DNA from: a bacterium
GTDB taxonomy: Bacteria; Actinomycetota; Thermoleophilia; Miltoncostaeales; Miltoncostaeaceae
Length of the DNA stretch: 35,539 nucleotides
Reading direction: 5' to 3'
Assembly (NCBI GenBank): GCA_029977205.1
Contig: JAPOLI010000001.1
Location: forward strand, 1 to 35,539
Each line of letters starts with the position of its first letter. The first letter of the stretch is position 1. This document shows, in pieces, positions 1 through 6,260 of this stretch. The notes under the pieces were generated by a model, which was given only the letters and a program-made list of their open reading frames with translations, did not search any database and was not told the DNA's origin. Both the position numbers and the translations under genes were made by a program.

Positions 1-149
1 TCCATGTCTGTCGCCGCCAGCTCGACCGTTCCCTCCTCGGCTCGCAGGAGCACGTTGGCGAGAACGGGGATGGTGCCCTTGCTCGACGCGGCACGAGACG
101 CAAGCGCCAGGCGGGAGGCCAGTTCATCTCGGGGACACGTAAGGCGCAC
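1..149 (-). CDS. dnaN: DNA polymerase III sliding clamp, beta subunit (5' end only)
   Basis: This is the first 49 codons of the beta clamp, the ring that tethers the replicative polymerase to DNA. Reading the minus strand from a GTG at 149 gives VRLTCPRDELASRL, then a segment ending in TIPVLANVLL and ELAATDM. This is the N-terminal alpha-helix, beta-strand and 'T-I-P-(V/I)-L-(S/A)-N' signature of DnaN, so the family call is firm although the gene runs off the left edge. The GTG fits the family's normal N-terminus exactly. No Shine-Dalgarno sequence precedes it, but a -10-like TACTCT lies 6 nt upstream, which suggests leaderless translation. It sits downstream of dnaA and the oriC spacer in the usual dnaA-oriC-dnaN order. 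Confidence 0.93.
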   Translation of the reverse strand, partial: MRLTCPRDELASRLALASRAASSKGTIPVLANVLLRAEEGTVELAATDM

Positions 150-155
150 GCCGTC

Positions 156-161
156 AGAGTA
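156..161 (-). promoter_or_regulatory. Predicted -10 of a leaderless dnaN promoter
   Basis: The minus strand reads TACTCT, followed by 6 nt and then the dnaN GTG. This TANNNT hexamer at that spacing would place the transcript start on or next to the start codon. No good -35 element is visible. This is inference from pattern and spacing. Confidence 0.45.
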
Positions 162-211
162 CCGGCCAGCCAGACGGGTGTGCCCGCCACGGATGTCGTG
201 CCCGGTGACAA

Positions 212-266
212 CGACGTAATAGAAGAAGGAAAAGTTAGTAGAGGCGGTAGTAGGTGCTGTGGATGC
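212..266 (-). promoter_or_regulatory. Predicted origin unwinding element (DnaA box plus DnaA-trio-like repeats)
   Basis: On the minus strand a DnaA box (GCATCCACA, 266-258) is followed by a short spacer GCAC. Then come CTA CTA (253-248), CCG CCT, and CTA CTA (241-236), all in the same triplet phase, followed by a pyrimidine-rich, AT-rich run to about 212. This matches the layout of the Bacillus subtilis basal unwinding system: DnaA box, GC-rich spacer, then trinucleotides read as 3'-GAT on the complement. It lies on the dnaN side of the origin, as in Bacillus. The middle two triplets do not fit the trio consensus. Confidence 0.55.
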
Positions 267-312
267 CGGGGATGACACTGTGTTACCGCCGCGTAAGGAA
301 CACTTTTTCACC

Positions 313-321
313 TGTGGATGA
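313..321 (-). promoter_or_regulatory. DnaA box
   Basis: TGTGGATGA on the plus strand, so TCATCCACA on the minus strand, an 8 of 9 match to TTATCCACA. It lies inside the dnaA-dnaN spacer. Confidence 0.65.
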
Positions 322-361
322 ACTGTGGGTGGTTGGGGGGAACAGCCCGACCCACCAACAC

Positions 362-370
362 CTGTCCACA
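362..370 (+). promoter_or_regulatory. DnaA box
   Basis: CTGTCCACA, one base from the actinobacterial consensus TTGTCCACA. Confidence 0.6.
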
Positions 371-434
371 GGCGAAAAGCGCCTCTGGTAGCGGAGTGGG
401 AGTGGTGTGGAGGAACACGCCCGCGACCCACAGG

Positions 435-443
435 TTGTCCACA
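435..443 (+). promoter_or_regulatory. DnaA box (actinobacterial consensus)
   Basis: TTGTCCACA, identical to the preferred DnaA box of Streptomyces and Mycobacterium origins and 8 of 9 to the Escherichia coli consensus. It is the best box in the spacer. Confidence 0.75.
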
Positions 444-511
444 CCTAATCCCCAGATATGCGGGGCGTTTCCCACATAGCGGGATACCACAGGAAAAGTC
501 GCTCGGAGCGG

Positions 512-531
512 GCCCGGCGCCCAACCCGGGC
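512..531 (-). terminator. Possible dnaA terminator hairpin
   Basis: GCCCGG (512-517) and CCGGGC (526-531) form a 6-bp stem with an 8-nt loop, about 45 nt past the dnaA stop. On the minus strand a short TTTT run follows only about 15 nt later, so this is a weak candidate. Confidence 0.25.
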
Positions 532-575
532 ATGGGGCGGGCCCGACACCGCCACGGCGGGGCCCTGAAGGGGGG

Positions 576-1997
576 TCAGCCCGAGATGGACGGGCGCGAC
601 GTCGCGCCCGTAAGCGAGGACGTCAACGCGGTGACGGCCGCGTACACATCACCGCCGTCGGCGAGCTGAGTTGTCACCTTCTGCACTGCATAGATCACAG
701 TGGTGTGGTCACGGCCCCCGAATGCCCGGCCTATTGCGGGGAGGGAGGAGTCGGTGAGCTCCCGCGACAGATACATGGCCACCTGGCGCGGCACAACGAT
801 GCGCTTGGTGCGCTTCTCGCCGACGAGGTCGTCGATGCTCACCGAGTAGTGGCGCGCCACGGCCTCCTGGATGAGGTCGATGCGCACCTCGCCCTCGCCC
901 GCCGGGAAGAGGTCGGTCAGGACCTCCTGCGCCAGGTCGACGGTGACGGGACGCCCGGAGATGGACGAGTGGGCGACCACACGGATGAGCGCACCCTCAA
1001 GTTGCCGCACGTTCGTCGAGACACGGGCGGCGATGAACGAGAGCACCTCGGGGTCGCGTATCTGGTAGCCGTCGGTCTGCACCCTCTTGCGGAGGATCGC
1101 GATGCGAAGCTCCAGGTCGGGGGGCTGGACATCCGTAATCAGGCCCATCTCGAACCGCGACCGGAGCCGGTCCTCAAGGGTCTTGATCGCGCTTGGCGGG
1201 CGATCGCTCGAGATGACGATCTGCTTGCCGTGCTCCTGGAGCGCGTTGAAGGTGTGGAAGAACTCTTCCTGGGTCTGCTCACGCCCCTCGAGCATCTGGA
1301 TGTCGTCGATGAGGAGGACGTCCGTGCCGCGATACCGGTCCTTGAAGGAGCGGATCCCCCCGTCGCGCAGCGCGTTGATGAACTCGTTGGTAAAGGTCTC
1401 CACAGACACGTACCGCACGGCAAGGCCGGGGTGGTTGTCGGTGACGTAGTGCCCGATTGCCTGGAGGAGGTGGGTCTTGCCGAGACCGACGCCACCGTAG
1501 ATGAAGAGCGGGTTGTAGGCGCGCGCGGGCGTCTCCGCCACGGCGAGCGCCGCTGCGTGGGCGAAGCGGTTGCTCGGTCCCACCACGAGCGCGTCGAAGG
1601 TGAAGCGGGACTGCAGCCGGGTGGACGCGTCCGCCGGCGACGCCGGCGCGGGCGGCTCGATGCGCGGCGGCTCGGGGGCCACGGGCGGGGTGTGCCCATC
1701 AGGTGACGGCACCTCTGCCGGTCCGACGACCTCGACCACCACGGCCACGTCGTGGCCGATGACCTCGAACAGCGCGTCGCGCACGAGGGAGTCGTAGCGC
1801 TGGACGATCCACCCGCGCGCGAACTCGGTCTCGACCCCGATGCGGAAGCCCCCATCCTCGAGGCCAAGCGCCCGCGCCCGCTCGAAGGTCAGGCTGTAGG
1901 TGGCGCTGTTCAGCGCGCCGCGCAGGCGATCCAGGACCTGCTGCCAGATGGACGCAAGCTGCTCCGCGTCCTGGATGATCGGAACGGACGCGCTCAT
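576..1997 (-). CDS. dnaA: Chromosomal replication initiator protein DnaA
   Basis: DnaA is the AAA+ ATPase that binds DnaA boxes and opens the origin. The 473-residue product has every expected part. Domain I (about 1-90) is followed by a Pro/Ala-rich domain II linker (about 92-125). The AAA+ domain III has Walker A GGVGLGKT at 168-175 and Walker B LLIDD ending at 222. Domain IV carries the DNA-binding signature GRDHTTV at 438-444. The length is typical. The ATG start overlaps the stop of the upstream GHKL-ATPase gene by one base (TGATG), so the two are probably translationally coupled. DnaA boxes flank the operon on both sides, which suggests autoregulation. Confidence 0.98.
   Translation of the reverse strand: MSASVPIIQDAEQLASIWQQVLDRLRGALNSATYSLTFERARALGLEDGGFRIGVETEFARGWIVQRYDSLVRDALFEVIGHDVAVVVEVVGPAEVPSPDGHTPPVAPEPPRIEPPAPASPADASTRLQSRFTFDALVVGPSNRFAHAAALAVAETPARAYNPLFIYGGVGLGKTHLLQAIGHYVTDNHPGLAVRYVSVETFTNEFINALRDGGIRSFKDRYRGTDVLLIDDIQMLEGREQTQEEFFHTFNALQEHGKQIVISSDRPPSAIKTLEDRLRSRFEMGLITDVQPPDLELRIAILRKRVQTDGYQIRDPEVLSFIAARVSTNVRQLEGALIRVVAHSSISGRPVTVDLAQEVLTDLFPAGEGEVRIDLIQEAVARHYSVSIDDLVGEKRTKRIVVPRQVAMYLSRELTDSSLPAIGRAFGGRDHTTVIYAVQKVTTQLADGGDVYAAVTALTSSLTGATSRPSISG
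591..610. repeat. 20-bp perfect palindrome at the dnaA 3' end
   Basis: CGGGCGCGACGTCGCGCCCG is a perfect inverted repeat with no spacer. It lies within the last dozen codons of dnaA, facing the origin. It could fold in RNA or bind a dimeric protein; no function is known. Confidence 0.5.
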
Positions 1998-2725
1998 CAG
2001 AAGAGGGTGGCGACGATTGCGGCGCCGCGCTCGGTGAGGACACGACCGCCATCAGCGAATCGCACGACAAGACCCCGGTGCTCGAGCATCACGAGTTCGC
2101 GACCGACCTCGCCGAGGGGAAGCCCGAGCTCGCGGGCCATGGTTTCGGGATGCGCGGGGGCCATCTCCAGGAGGAGGGCCAACAGGCTTCGTTGGACATC
2201 GTTCGGGTGGCCGGGCGCCCCCTCGAGCATGGGCGCCGGCGGGGCGTCGACCGTGATGGTGACCACGGCTCCCCCGCCCAGGTTCTCCTCGATCTCCAGC
2301 GCACCGCCCTCGGCCGCGACGAGGCCCGACGCCAGGGCGAGGCCCGATCCGCAGCCGCGGACGACCGCGCGAATGGCCTCGTCCGCACTCGTGTAGCCCG
2401 GCTCCAGTGCCCGGCGGGCGTCGGCGATCCCCGGCCCGCTGTCCGACACGCGGACGGTCCGGCCCGCGTCGAGCACGGTCACGAGCGCGTCGCGGAAGTC
2501 GGCGTGGATGAGATTCTCGATCACTTCGCGCAGCGCGAGCGGCGGCACCGAGGACTCCTGCGCGACGACAGAGAAGGTCGCCTCGATCACCGCCGCCGGA
2601 GCGATGTCGCGGATCTCGGTGACTGCGGGCGGCTCGAGCGCCGCGCGGTGCACGGCGACCCGCACCACGTAGGTGCTGCCTGCGGCGTGCAGCGACGCCA
2701 GGCTGTCCGGGACTTCCGTGCTCAT
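1997..2725 (-). CDS. GHKL-type ATPase with C-terminal winged-helix domain, coupled to dnaA
   Basis: I do not recognise a named gene. The 242-residue product has a histidine-kinase-like (GHKL) ATP-binding fold. The N-box helix REVIENLIHADF (66-77) carries the Glu-Asn pair, the G1 box is DSGPGI (95-100) and the G2 box is GCGSGLALASGL (124-135). No phospho-acceptor His domain, membrane segment or receiver is visible, so it is not a standard sensor kinase. Residues about 178-242 read as a winged helix-turn-helix (alternating Leu-rich helices, then RGLVVRFADGGRVLT), so DNA binding is likely. The ATG at 2725 was chosen because the upstream extension is poorly conserved-looking. The gene precedes dnaA and overlaps it by one base. 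A regulatory or topological role at the origin is inference; a metabolic role is not excluded. Confidence 0.8.
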   Translation of the reverse strand: MSTEVPDSLASLHAAGSTYVVRVAVHRAALEPPAVTEIRDIAPAAVIEATFSVVAQESSVPPLALREVIENLIHADFRDALVTVLDAGRTVRVSDSGPGIADARRALEPGYTSADEAIRAVVRGCGSGLALASGLVAAEGGALEIEENLGGGAVVTITVDAPPAPMLEGAPGHPNDVQRSLLALLLEMAPAHPETMARELGLPLGEVGRELVMLEHRGLVVRFADGGRVLTERGAAIVATLF

Positions 2726-2736
2726 AGGGGCGCGGG

Positions 2737-2742
2737 ACGCTA
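2737..2742 (-). promoter_or_regulatory. Possible -10 for the GHKL-dnaA operon
   Basis: The minus strand reads TAGCGT (TANNNT), 11 nt before the ATG at 2725. The nearby DnaA box at 2780-2788 would sit just upstream of such a promoter. There is no clear -35. Confidence 0.3.
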
Positions 2743-2779
2743 CCAACGGGGAATGGCCGGAAACGAGCGTTCGGGGGGC

Positions 2780-2788
2780 TGTGGAGAA
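2780..2788 (-). promoter_or_regulatory. DnaA box upstream of the dnaA operon
   Basis: TGTGGAGAA on the plus strand, so TTCTCCACA on the minus strand, an 8 of 9 match. It lies about 55 bp before the first gene of the dnaA operon. Confidence 0.6.
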
Positions 2789-2883
2789 ACGGGGCACCTA
2801 TGAGCGGGAAAAACGCGTCGCCCCCGGGAGAGGCTCCCCGACGACGCGGCACTCAAAAGCCCCATATGCAGGATAAACATCAG

Positions 2884-2892
2884 TTATCCACA
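2884..2892 (+). promoter_or_regulatory. DnaA box, perfect consensus
   Basis: TTATCCACA, a full 9 of 9 match to the classical DnaA box and the best match in the window. Confidence 0.8.
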
Positions 2893-2895
2893 GGT

Positions 2896-2915
2896 ATCTC
2901 CACACCTGTGGAGCA
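2896..2915. promoter_or_regulatory. Inverted pair of DnaA-like boxes
   Basis: ATCTCCACA (2896-2904) and TGTGGAGCA (2907-2915) face each other. Their CTCCACA/TGTGGAG arms form a perfect inverted repeat with a 2-bp centre. Each is 7 of 9 to the DnaA box. The pair lies 3 bp from the perfect box. Confidence 0.5.
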
Positions 2916-3047
2916 TTTCGCCGATCGACTGGTCAAAAAGGCCCCCTCGGCGGGTTCGCAATACCGCGCAGAGGGCCCCCCGCCGCGGCTACGCAACCCC
3001 GCCGCAGCGCCGGCGCGGGTGGCCCGGGCCCACCGCCCGCCCTTTGG

Positions 3048-3053
3048 TAGTGT
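3048..3053 (+). promoter_or_regulatory. Possible -10 for the rpmH operon
   Basis: TAGTGT (TANNNT), about 65 bp upstream of the rpmH start. No convincing -35. A transcript from here would have a leader that includes the AAGGAG ribosome-binding site. Confidence 0.3.
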
Positions 3054-3101
3054 TCCCGCGTCGTGCGCCGTGTTCGAGCGGCGCGAAGTCCAGCCGCGTC
3101 C

Positions 3102-3107
3102 CAAGGA
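3102..3107 (+). promoter_or_regulatory. Ribosome-binding site of rpmH
   Basis: AAGGAG ends 11 nt before the GTG at 3119. It supports this GTG over the upstream TTG at 3044 as the start. Confidence 0.6.
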
Positions 3108-3118
3108 GCAGCAGGCGA

Positions 3119-3253
3119 GTGAAGCGCACCTATCAGCCGAACACGCGGAAGCGCAGCAAGACCCATGGCTTTCGCAAGCGCATGTCCACTCGCGCTGGCC
3201 AGGCGATCATCAAGCGGCGCCGCGCGAAGGGCCGCGCCCGCCTCTCCGCCTAG
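3119..3253 (+). CDS. rpmH: 50S ribosomal protein L34
   Basis: L34 is a small basic protein of the large ribosomal subunit. The 44-residue product begins [18 protein letters not shown] and continues through [18 protein letters not shown] to KGRARLSA, essentially the whole family signature at the usual length. The start is GTG, supported by AAGGAG upstream. It opens the rightward series rpmH-rnpA-yidD-yidC-khpB-rsmG, the classical order beside dnaA in many bacteria. Confidence 0.97.
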   Translation: MKRTYQPNTRKRSKTHGFRKRMSTRAGQAIIKRRRAKGRARLSA

Positions 3254-3265
3254 GCCGCTGGCCCC

Positions 3266-3643
3266 GTGCCGGACGGCGCCGCCCCACGAGGCAGGCGCAG
3301 CCGGATCACCCGATCCGGCGACTTCGACTCCGTATACCGCCGCGGCACATCAGCCGCGGGGCGGCACCTCGTGGTCTATGCCTTCAACCGGGGAGGCGAT
3401 GATCCCGCGCGGCTCGGGCTGTCCGTGGGGAAGCGCGTCGGTGGCGCCGTGGAGAGGAACCGCGTGAAGCGGGTCCTCAGGGAGGAGTTCGCGCGGATCT
3501 CCGCGGGGCTCGCGGCCGGCACCGACTACGTGGTCATCGCCCGGCCGGGCGCGCATGAGTACATCGAGGAGCGCGGGGCGGGGGCGCTTGGCGAGCGCCT
3601 CGAGGAGCTCGTCGGCAGGGCGGCCCCGGCGGCCGCGGCGTGA
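3266..3643 (+). CDS. rnpA: Ribonuclease P protein component
   Basis: RnpA binds the RNase P RNA and helps it remove 5' leaders from pre-tRNA. The 125-residue product carries the N-terminal RITRSGDFDSVYRRG segment and the signature RNRVKR at 64-69, followed by VLREEF. The start is GTG at 3266, 12 nt after rpmH. No later start leaves the conserved N-terminus intact. Its last codons overlap the yidD start (GTGA). The C-terminus is Ala-rich and probably disordered. Confidence 0.95.
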   Translation: MPDGAAPRGRRSRITRSGDFDSVYRRGTSAAGRHLVVYAFNRGGDDPARLGLSVGKRVGGAVERNRVKRVLREEFARISAGLAAGTDYVVIARPGAHEYIEERGAGALGERLEELVGRAAPAAAA

Positions 3644-3873
3644 AGGCCGTTGCTCTCAGCCTGGTGCGCGCGTATCAGCGCACCATCTCGCCGTTGTTCC
3701 CGCGCCGCTGCAAGTACTACCCGACGTGCTCCGACTACGCCGTGCAGTCCATCCAAATGTATGGTGTGAGCAGGGGTTTTGTGCTTGCCGGGTGGCGACT
3801 CCTGCGCTGTAATCCATGGAGCAGGGGCGGGGTGGACTACCCGGCCGACCAGACACTCTTCGGGGCGCGATGA
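3640..3873 (+). CDS. yidD: Membrane protein insertion efficiency factor YidD
   Basis: YidD is a small amphipathic protein that assists YidC-dependent membrane insertion. The 77-residue product shows the family hallmarks: RAYQRTISPLFPRRCKYYPTCS near the N-terminus, then LLRCNPWSRGGVDYP, with the three conserved Cys residues. The GTG start overlaps the rnpA stop (GTGA) and its own stop overlaps the yidC ATG (ATGA), so it is translated as part of one chain. Confidence 0.96.
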   Translation: MKAVALSLVRAYQRTISPLFPRRCKYYPTCSDYAVQSIQMYGVSRGFVLAGWRLLRCNPWSRGGVDYPADQTLFGAR

Positions 3874-5042
3874 ACCCGCTCGACCTCCTCGAGGCACCAC
3901 TTCGCGCTGTCCTGGACTTCTTCCACGGCGTCGGCTTCACCTGGGGCTGGGCCATCGTGATGCTGACCCTTGTCGTCCGCCTCCTGCTCCTCCCCCTCTT
4001 CGTGAAGCAGTACAAGTCGGCGCGGCGCCTGCAGGAGGTCGCGCCGCAGATGAAGGAGCTGCAGCGCAAGTACAAGGGGAACAAGAAGAAGCTGCAGGAA
4101 GAGATGATGGCGTTCTACAAGGAGAACGACGTCAACCCGTTCGGCTCCTGCCTGCCGCTCCTGCTCCAGGCGCCGGTCTTCATCGCGCTCTATTACACGC
4201 TGCGCAGTCAAGACTTCTCGGACGGCACCGATGTGTCGTTCATGTACGTCATCCCGGACGTATCGAAGCTTCTGACGGACATCGGCTGGGCCGTGATCCC
4301 GCTGATCATCGTCTATGCGGTCTCCCAGCTCATTTCCTCGGAGCTCTCGGCCACGGCGAACATGAGCAAGAACCAGCGCTGGCTCATGCGGCTGCTGCCC
4401 ATCGGCATCGTCTTCTTCATCTTCCAGTTCCCCGTTCCGGCGGGTCTGGTCATCTACTGGGCCACCACCAACCTGTGGACCGCCGGCCAGCAGCTCGTGC
4501 TCAAGCGCCGCATCGAGGCCGACATCGAGGCCAACGGCGGGACCCTCATCACGCCGCGGTCCAGCGATGACGACGACGCAGACACGGCTGACGATGCGGC
4601 GACGGAGGACTCCGCCGATGCCCCGGCAGAGGTGGCGGGCGCTGTGGCTGCGGTGGCCACCGAGGACGTCGAGGTTCGGACGAAGGCGCTCCCGCGGCGA
4701 CGCCGACGCAAGAAGGGCGAAAACGCCGATGCCAACGGGGTATCCGGCACCGCCACGGAAGGCGCCGACGCCACGGCTGTGCCGCCTCCGCCCCCGGGAA
4801 GCGCGCCTGCCGCAGATGAGGCCGACAACGCGGACAGCACGCCCGCTGATGACGCGGGCCCTGCGGATAACGCTGCCGGTGATGGCACCGACGGTGCCGA
4901 TGGCGCGCCTGCCGTGCAGGAGGCAGCCCAGGGCGCAGCGGGTGAGGGGGCGAAGAAGAAGCGCAAGCCACCATCGCGCAAGAAGGTCAAGGGCGGGCCT
5001 GGGCGGCCCGCCAGCCGCAAGCCACCGAAGAGGCGCAAGTGA
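3870..5042 (+). CDS. yidC: Membrane protein insertase YidC/Oxa1 with long charged tail
   Basis: YidC inserts and folds membrane proteins, alone or with SecYEG. The 390-residue product is of the short Gram-positive type. The first hydrophobic segment (about 24-44) holds the groove Arg at 37, a Lys-rich cytoplasmic hairpin follows (about 45-88), and further membrane segments end near 210. From about 221 to the end is a 170-residue tail: first Asp/Ala-rich, then Pro/Ala-rich, then a strongly basic end (KKKRKPPSRKKVK). Basic YidC tails can contact ribosomes, but this one is unusually long and low in complexity. The ATG at 3870 was preferred over 3816 because it overlaps the yidD stop. No lipobox or signal peptide is apparent. 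Confidence 0.95.
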   Translation: MNPLDLLEAPLRAVLDFFHGVGFTWGWAIVMLTLVVRLLLLPLFVKQYKSARRLQEVAPQMKELQRKYKGNKKKLQEEMMAFYKENDVNPFGSCLPLLLQAPVFIALYYTLRSQDFSDGTDVSFMYVIPDVSKLLTDIGWAVIPLIIVYAVSQLISSELSATANMSKNQRWLMRLLPIGIVFFIFQFPVPAGLVIYWATTNLWTAGQQLVLKRRIEADIEANGGTLITPRSSDDDDADTADDAATEDSADAPAEVAGAVAAVATEDVEVRTKALPRRRRRKKGENADANGVSGTATEGADATAVPPPPPGSAPAADEADNADSTPADDAGPADNAAGDGTDGADGAPAVQEAAQGAAGEGAKKKRKPPSRKKVKGGPGRPASRKPPKRRK

Positions 5043-5506
5043 GCGAGGATGCCGGCCGTGAGGCCCTTCTGGAAGTCGTGCGTGCCGCGGTCGCGGGACT
5101 CGGCGTGGACGCGGAGGTCATCGTCGAGGACGGTGATGAGAACGGCCTGATCGCCCGCGTCGAGGGGGAGGGCCTCGACCCCATCATCGGCCGGGACGGT
5201 GAGGTGCTGGACGCCGTGCAGGTCCTCGCCGCCCAGGCGGTGCGCCGTCACCCGGGTGGGCAGCGCCGGGGCGTCCTCGTGGATGCGGGCGACTACCGCG
5301 CGCGGCGGGCGGAGCTGCTCACACGCCTCGCCCACAAGGCTGCGGACGAAGCGGTGGAGTACGGCGAGGAGATCGAACTCGAGCCCATGAGCGCCCTTGA
5401 CCGGCGCACCGTGCACATGGCACTCGCCGATCGCGCCGATATCGAGACGCGCAGTGAGGGCGAGGATCCCCGCCGGCGCATCGTCGTGGTGCCCGCCGCC
5501 TCCTAG
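5039..5506 (+). CDS. khpB: KH/R3H RNA-binding protein KhpB (Jag)
   Basis: KhpB (Jag) binds RNA and, with KhpA, affects cell-wall growth and division in Gram-positive bacteria. The 155-residue product has a KH domain with the GRDG loop in the first half. An R3H domain follows, with DRRTVH supplying the Arg-x3-His motif, ending in RRRIVVVP. The Jag N-terminal domain is absent, as is common in short actinobacterial versions. The GTG start overlaps the yidC stop (GTGA). The gene ends just before two parS sites. Confidence 0.92.
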   Translation: MSEDAGREALLEVVRAAVAGLGVDAEVIVEDGDENGLIARVEGEGLDPIIGRDGEVLDAVQVLAAQAVRRHPGGQRRGVLVDAGDYRARRAELLTRLAHKAADEAVEYGEEIELEPMSALDRRTVHMALADRADIETRSEGEDPRRRIVVVPAAS

Positions 5507-5513
5507 CGGGGGG

Positions 5514-5529
5514 TGTTTCACGTGAAACA
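5514..5529. promoter_or_regulatory. parS centromere site 1
   Basis: TGTTTCACGTGAAACA, a perfect match to the 16-bp ParB-binding parS consensus. It is embedded in a longer perfect palindrome spanning 5510-5533 with GGGG/CCCC arms. In RNA the extended palindrome could also act as a hairpin after khpB. Confidence 0.96.
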
Positions 5530-5548
5530 CCCCGACCCGCGGTGACCG

Positions 5549-5568
5549 CCCGTTTCACGTGAAACGGG
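5549..5568. promoter_or_regulatory. parS centromere site 2, overlapping the rsmG start
   Basis: CCCGTTTCACGTGAAACGGG is a 20-bp perfect palindrome with the 14-bp parS core; only the two outer bases of the 16-mer differ. Its centre is 37 bp from that of site 1. The GTG inside the core is the best start codon of rsmG. Confidence 0.9.
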
Positions 5569-6260
5569 TCGCCGACCGCATCGTCGAGCGCAGTGCCGGG
5601 TGCGGTGTGGATGTGGACCCCCGCGCGGCTCAGGCGATCGCCGAGGTGCTCGAGGCGATGCTCCGTGAACCACAGAACCTCTCCGCGGTGCGCGATCTCG
5701 ACCAGGCGGTATGGGTGCACGCGGTCGACTCCCTGAGCGCCCTTCGCGTTCCTGCTGTCGCCTCGGCTGCGGGAATCGCCGATATCGGCTCGGGGGGCGG
5801 CTTTCCGGGGATCGCCCTCGCCGCCGCCCTGCCAGATGTTCCGGTTACCCTCGTGGAGAGCGAGCGGCGGAAGGCCGACTGGCTGCGCAGGGCCTCCGCG
5901 CCGTTCCCTAATGTGCGCGTCGTGGCGGATCGGAGCGAGGCCCTCGCACAGGTGGAGCGGGATGCATTCCCGGTGGTGTGCGCCCGCGCGGTGGGCTCGC
6001 TGCCCGTCGTTCTGGAGCTCTCGGCGCCGCTCGTTGCCCCCGACGGCCATGTCGTGGCCTGGCGCGGCAAGCGCGAGGCGGACGACCACGCGACGGCGTG
6101 TGCGGCCGCAGATGTACTGGGGCTATCCCCGACCCCTGACATCAATGTCACACCGATTCCCTCTGTGAGCAGGTACTTTTCGGTGTGGAGAAAGACCGGC
6201 CCCACTCCCGCGCGGTACCCCCGACGCCCTGGCATGGCCGCCAAGCGCCCCATCGCATGA
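5559..6260 (+). CDS. rsmG: 16S rRNA (guanine(527)-N(7))-methyltransferase RsmG
   Basis: RsmG (GidB) methylates G527 of 16S rRNA using S-adenosylmethionine. The 233-residue product has NLSAVRD at 40-46, the SAM-binding loop IADIGSGGGFPG at 73-84, and the late ARAVGSLP motif. The C-terminus, SVWRKTGPTPARYPRRPGMA, is typical. The GTG at 5559 keeps the normal N-terminal helix but lies inside parS site 2 and has no clear ribosome-binding site. GTG codons at 5607 and 5613 are alternatives that would shorten the helix. The stop overlaps the parA ATG (ATGA). Confidence 0.94.
   Translation: MKRVADRIVERSAGCGVDVDPRAAQAIAEVLEAMLREPQNLSAVRDLDQAVWVHAVDSLSALRVPAVASAAGIADIGSGGGFPGIALAAALPDVPVTLVESERRKADWLRRASAPFPNVRVVADRSEALAQVERDAFPVVCARAVGSLPVVLELSAPLVAPDGHVVAWRGKREADDHATACAAADVLGLSPTPDINVTPIPSVSRYFSVWRKTGPTPARYPRRPGMAAKRPIA

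Larger units (their letters stand above)
150..575. other. oriC-type spacer between dnaA and dnaN
   Basis: I see no credible gene in this 426-bp spacer. It contains several matches to the DnaA box: 258-266, 313-321 (8 of 9 to TTATCCACA), 362-370 (CTGTCCACA), 406-414 (7 of 9), 435-443 (TTGTCCACA, the actinobacterial consensus) and 468-476 (7 of 9). The dnaN-proximal part, about 212-240, is clearly richer in A and T than its surroundings. Box density, position between dnaA and dnaN, and the unwinding element described separately make this the best candidate for the chromosomal origin. Confidence 0.85.
2726..3118. promoter_or_regulatory. Divergent spacer with second DnaA-box cluster
   Basis: This 393-bp gap separates the leftward dnaA operon from the rightward rpmH operon. 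I see no gene in it. It contains a perfect TTATCCACA (2884-2892), an 8 of 9 box at 2780-2788, and an inverted pair of 7 of 9 boxes at 2896-2904 and 2907-2915. A locally AT-rich stretch surrounds 2865-2890. It probably carries both divergent promoters and DnaA-controlled regulation, and could be a second half of a bipartite origin. Confidence 0.65.

Noticed and set aside
705-1706. 333-codon open frame on the plus strand across dnaA
   Set aside because: It is antisense to the well-supported dnaA gene. In high-G+C DNA long antisense frames are common, and its product shows no recognisable motif.
2938-2988. Terminator hairpin before rpmH
   Set aside because: CCCTC and GAGGG can pair, but the stem breaks at the next base pair and there is no T-tract.
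4454-5530. 358-codon open frame on the minus strand across yidC and khpB
   Set aside because: It is a shadow of the low-complexity yidC tail. It is Ala/Ser-rich and without motifs.
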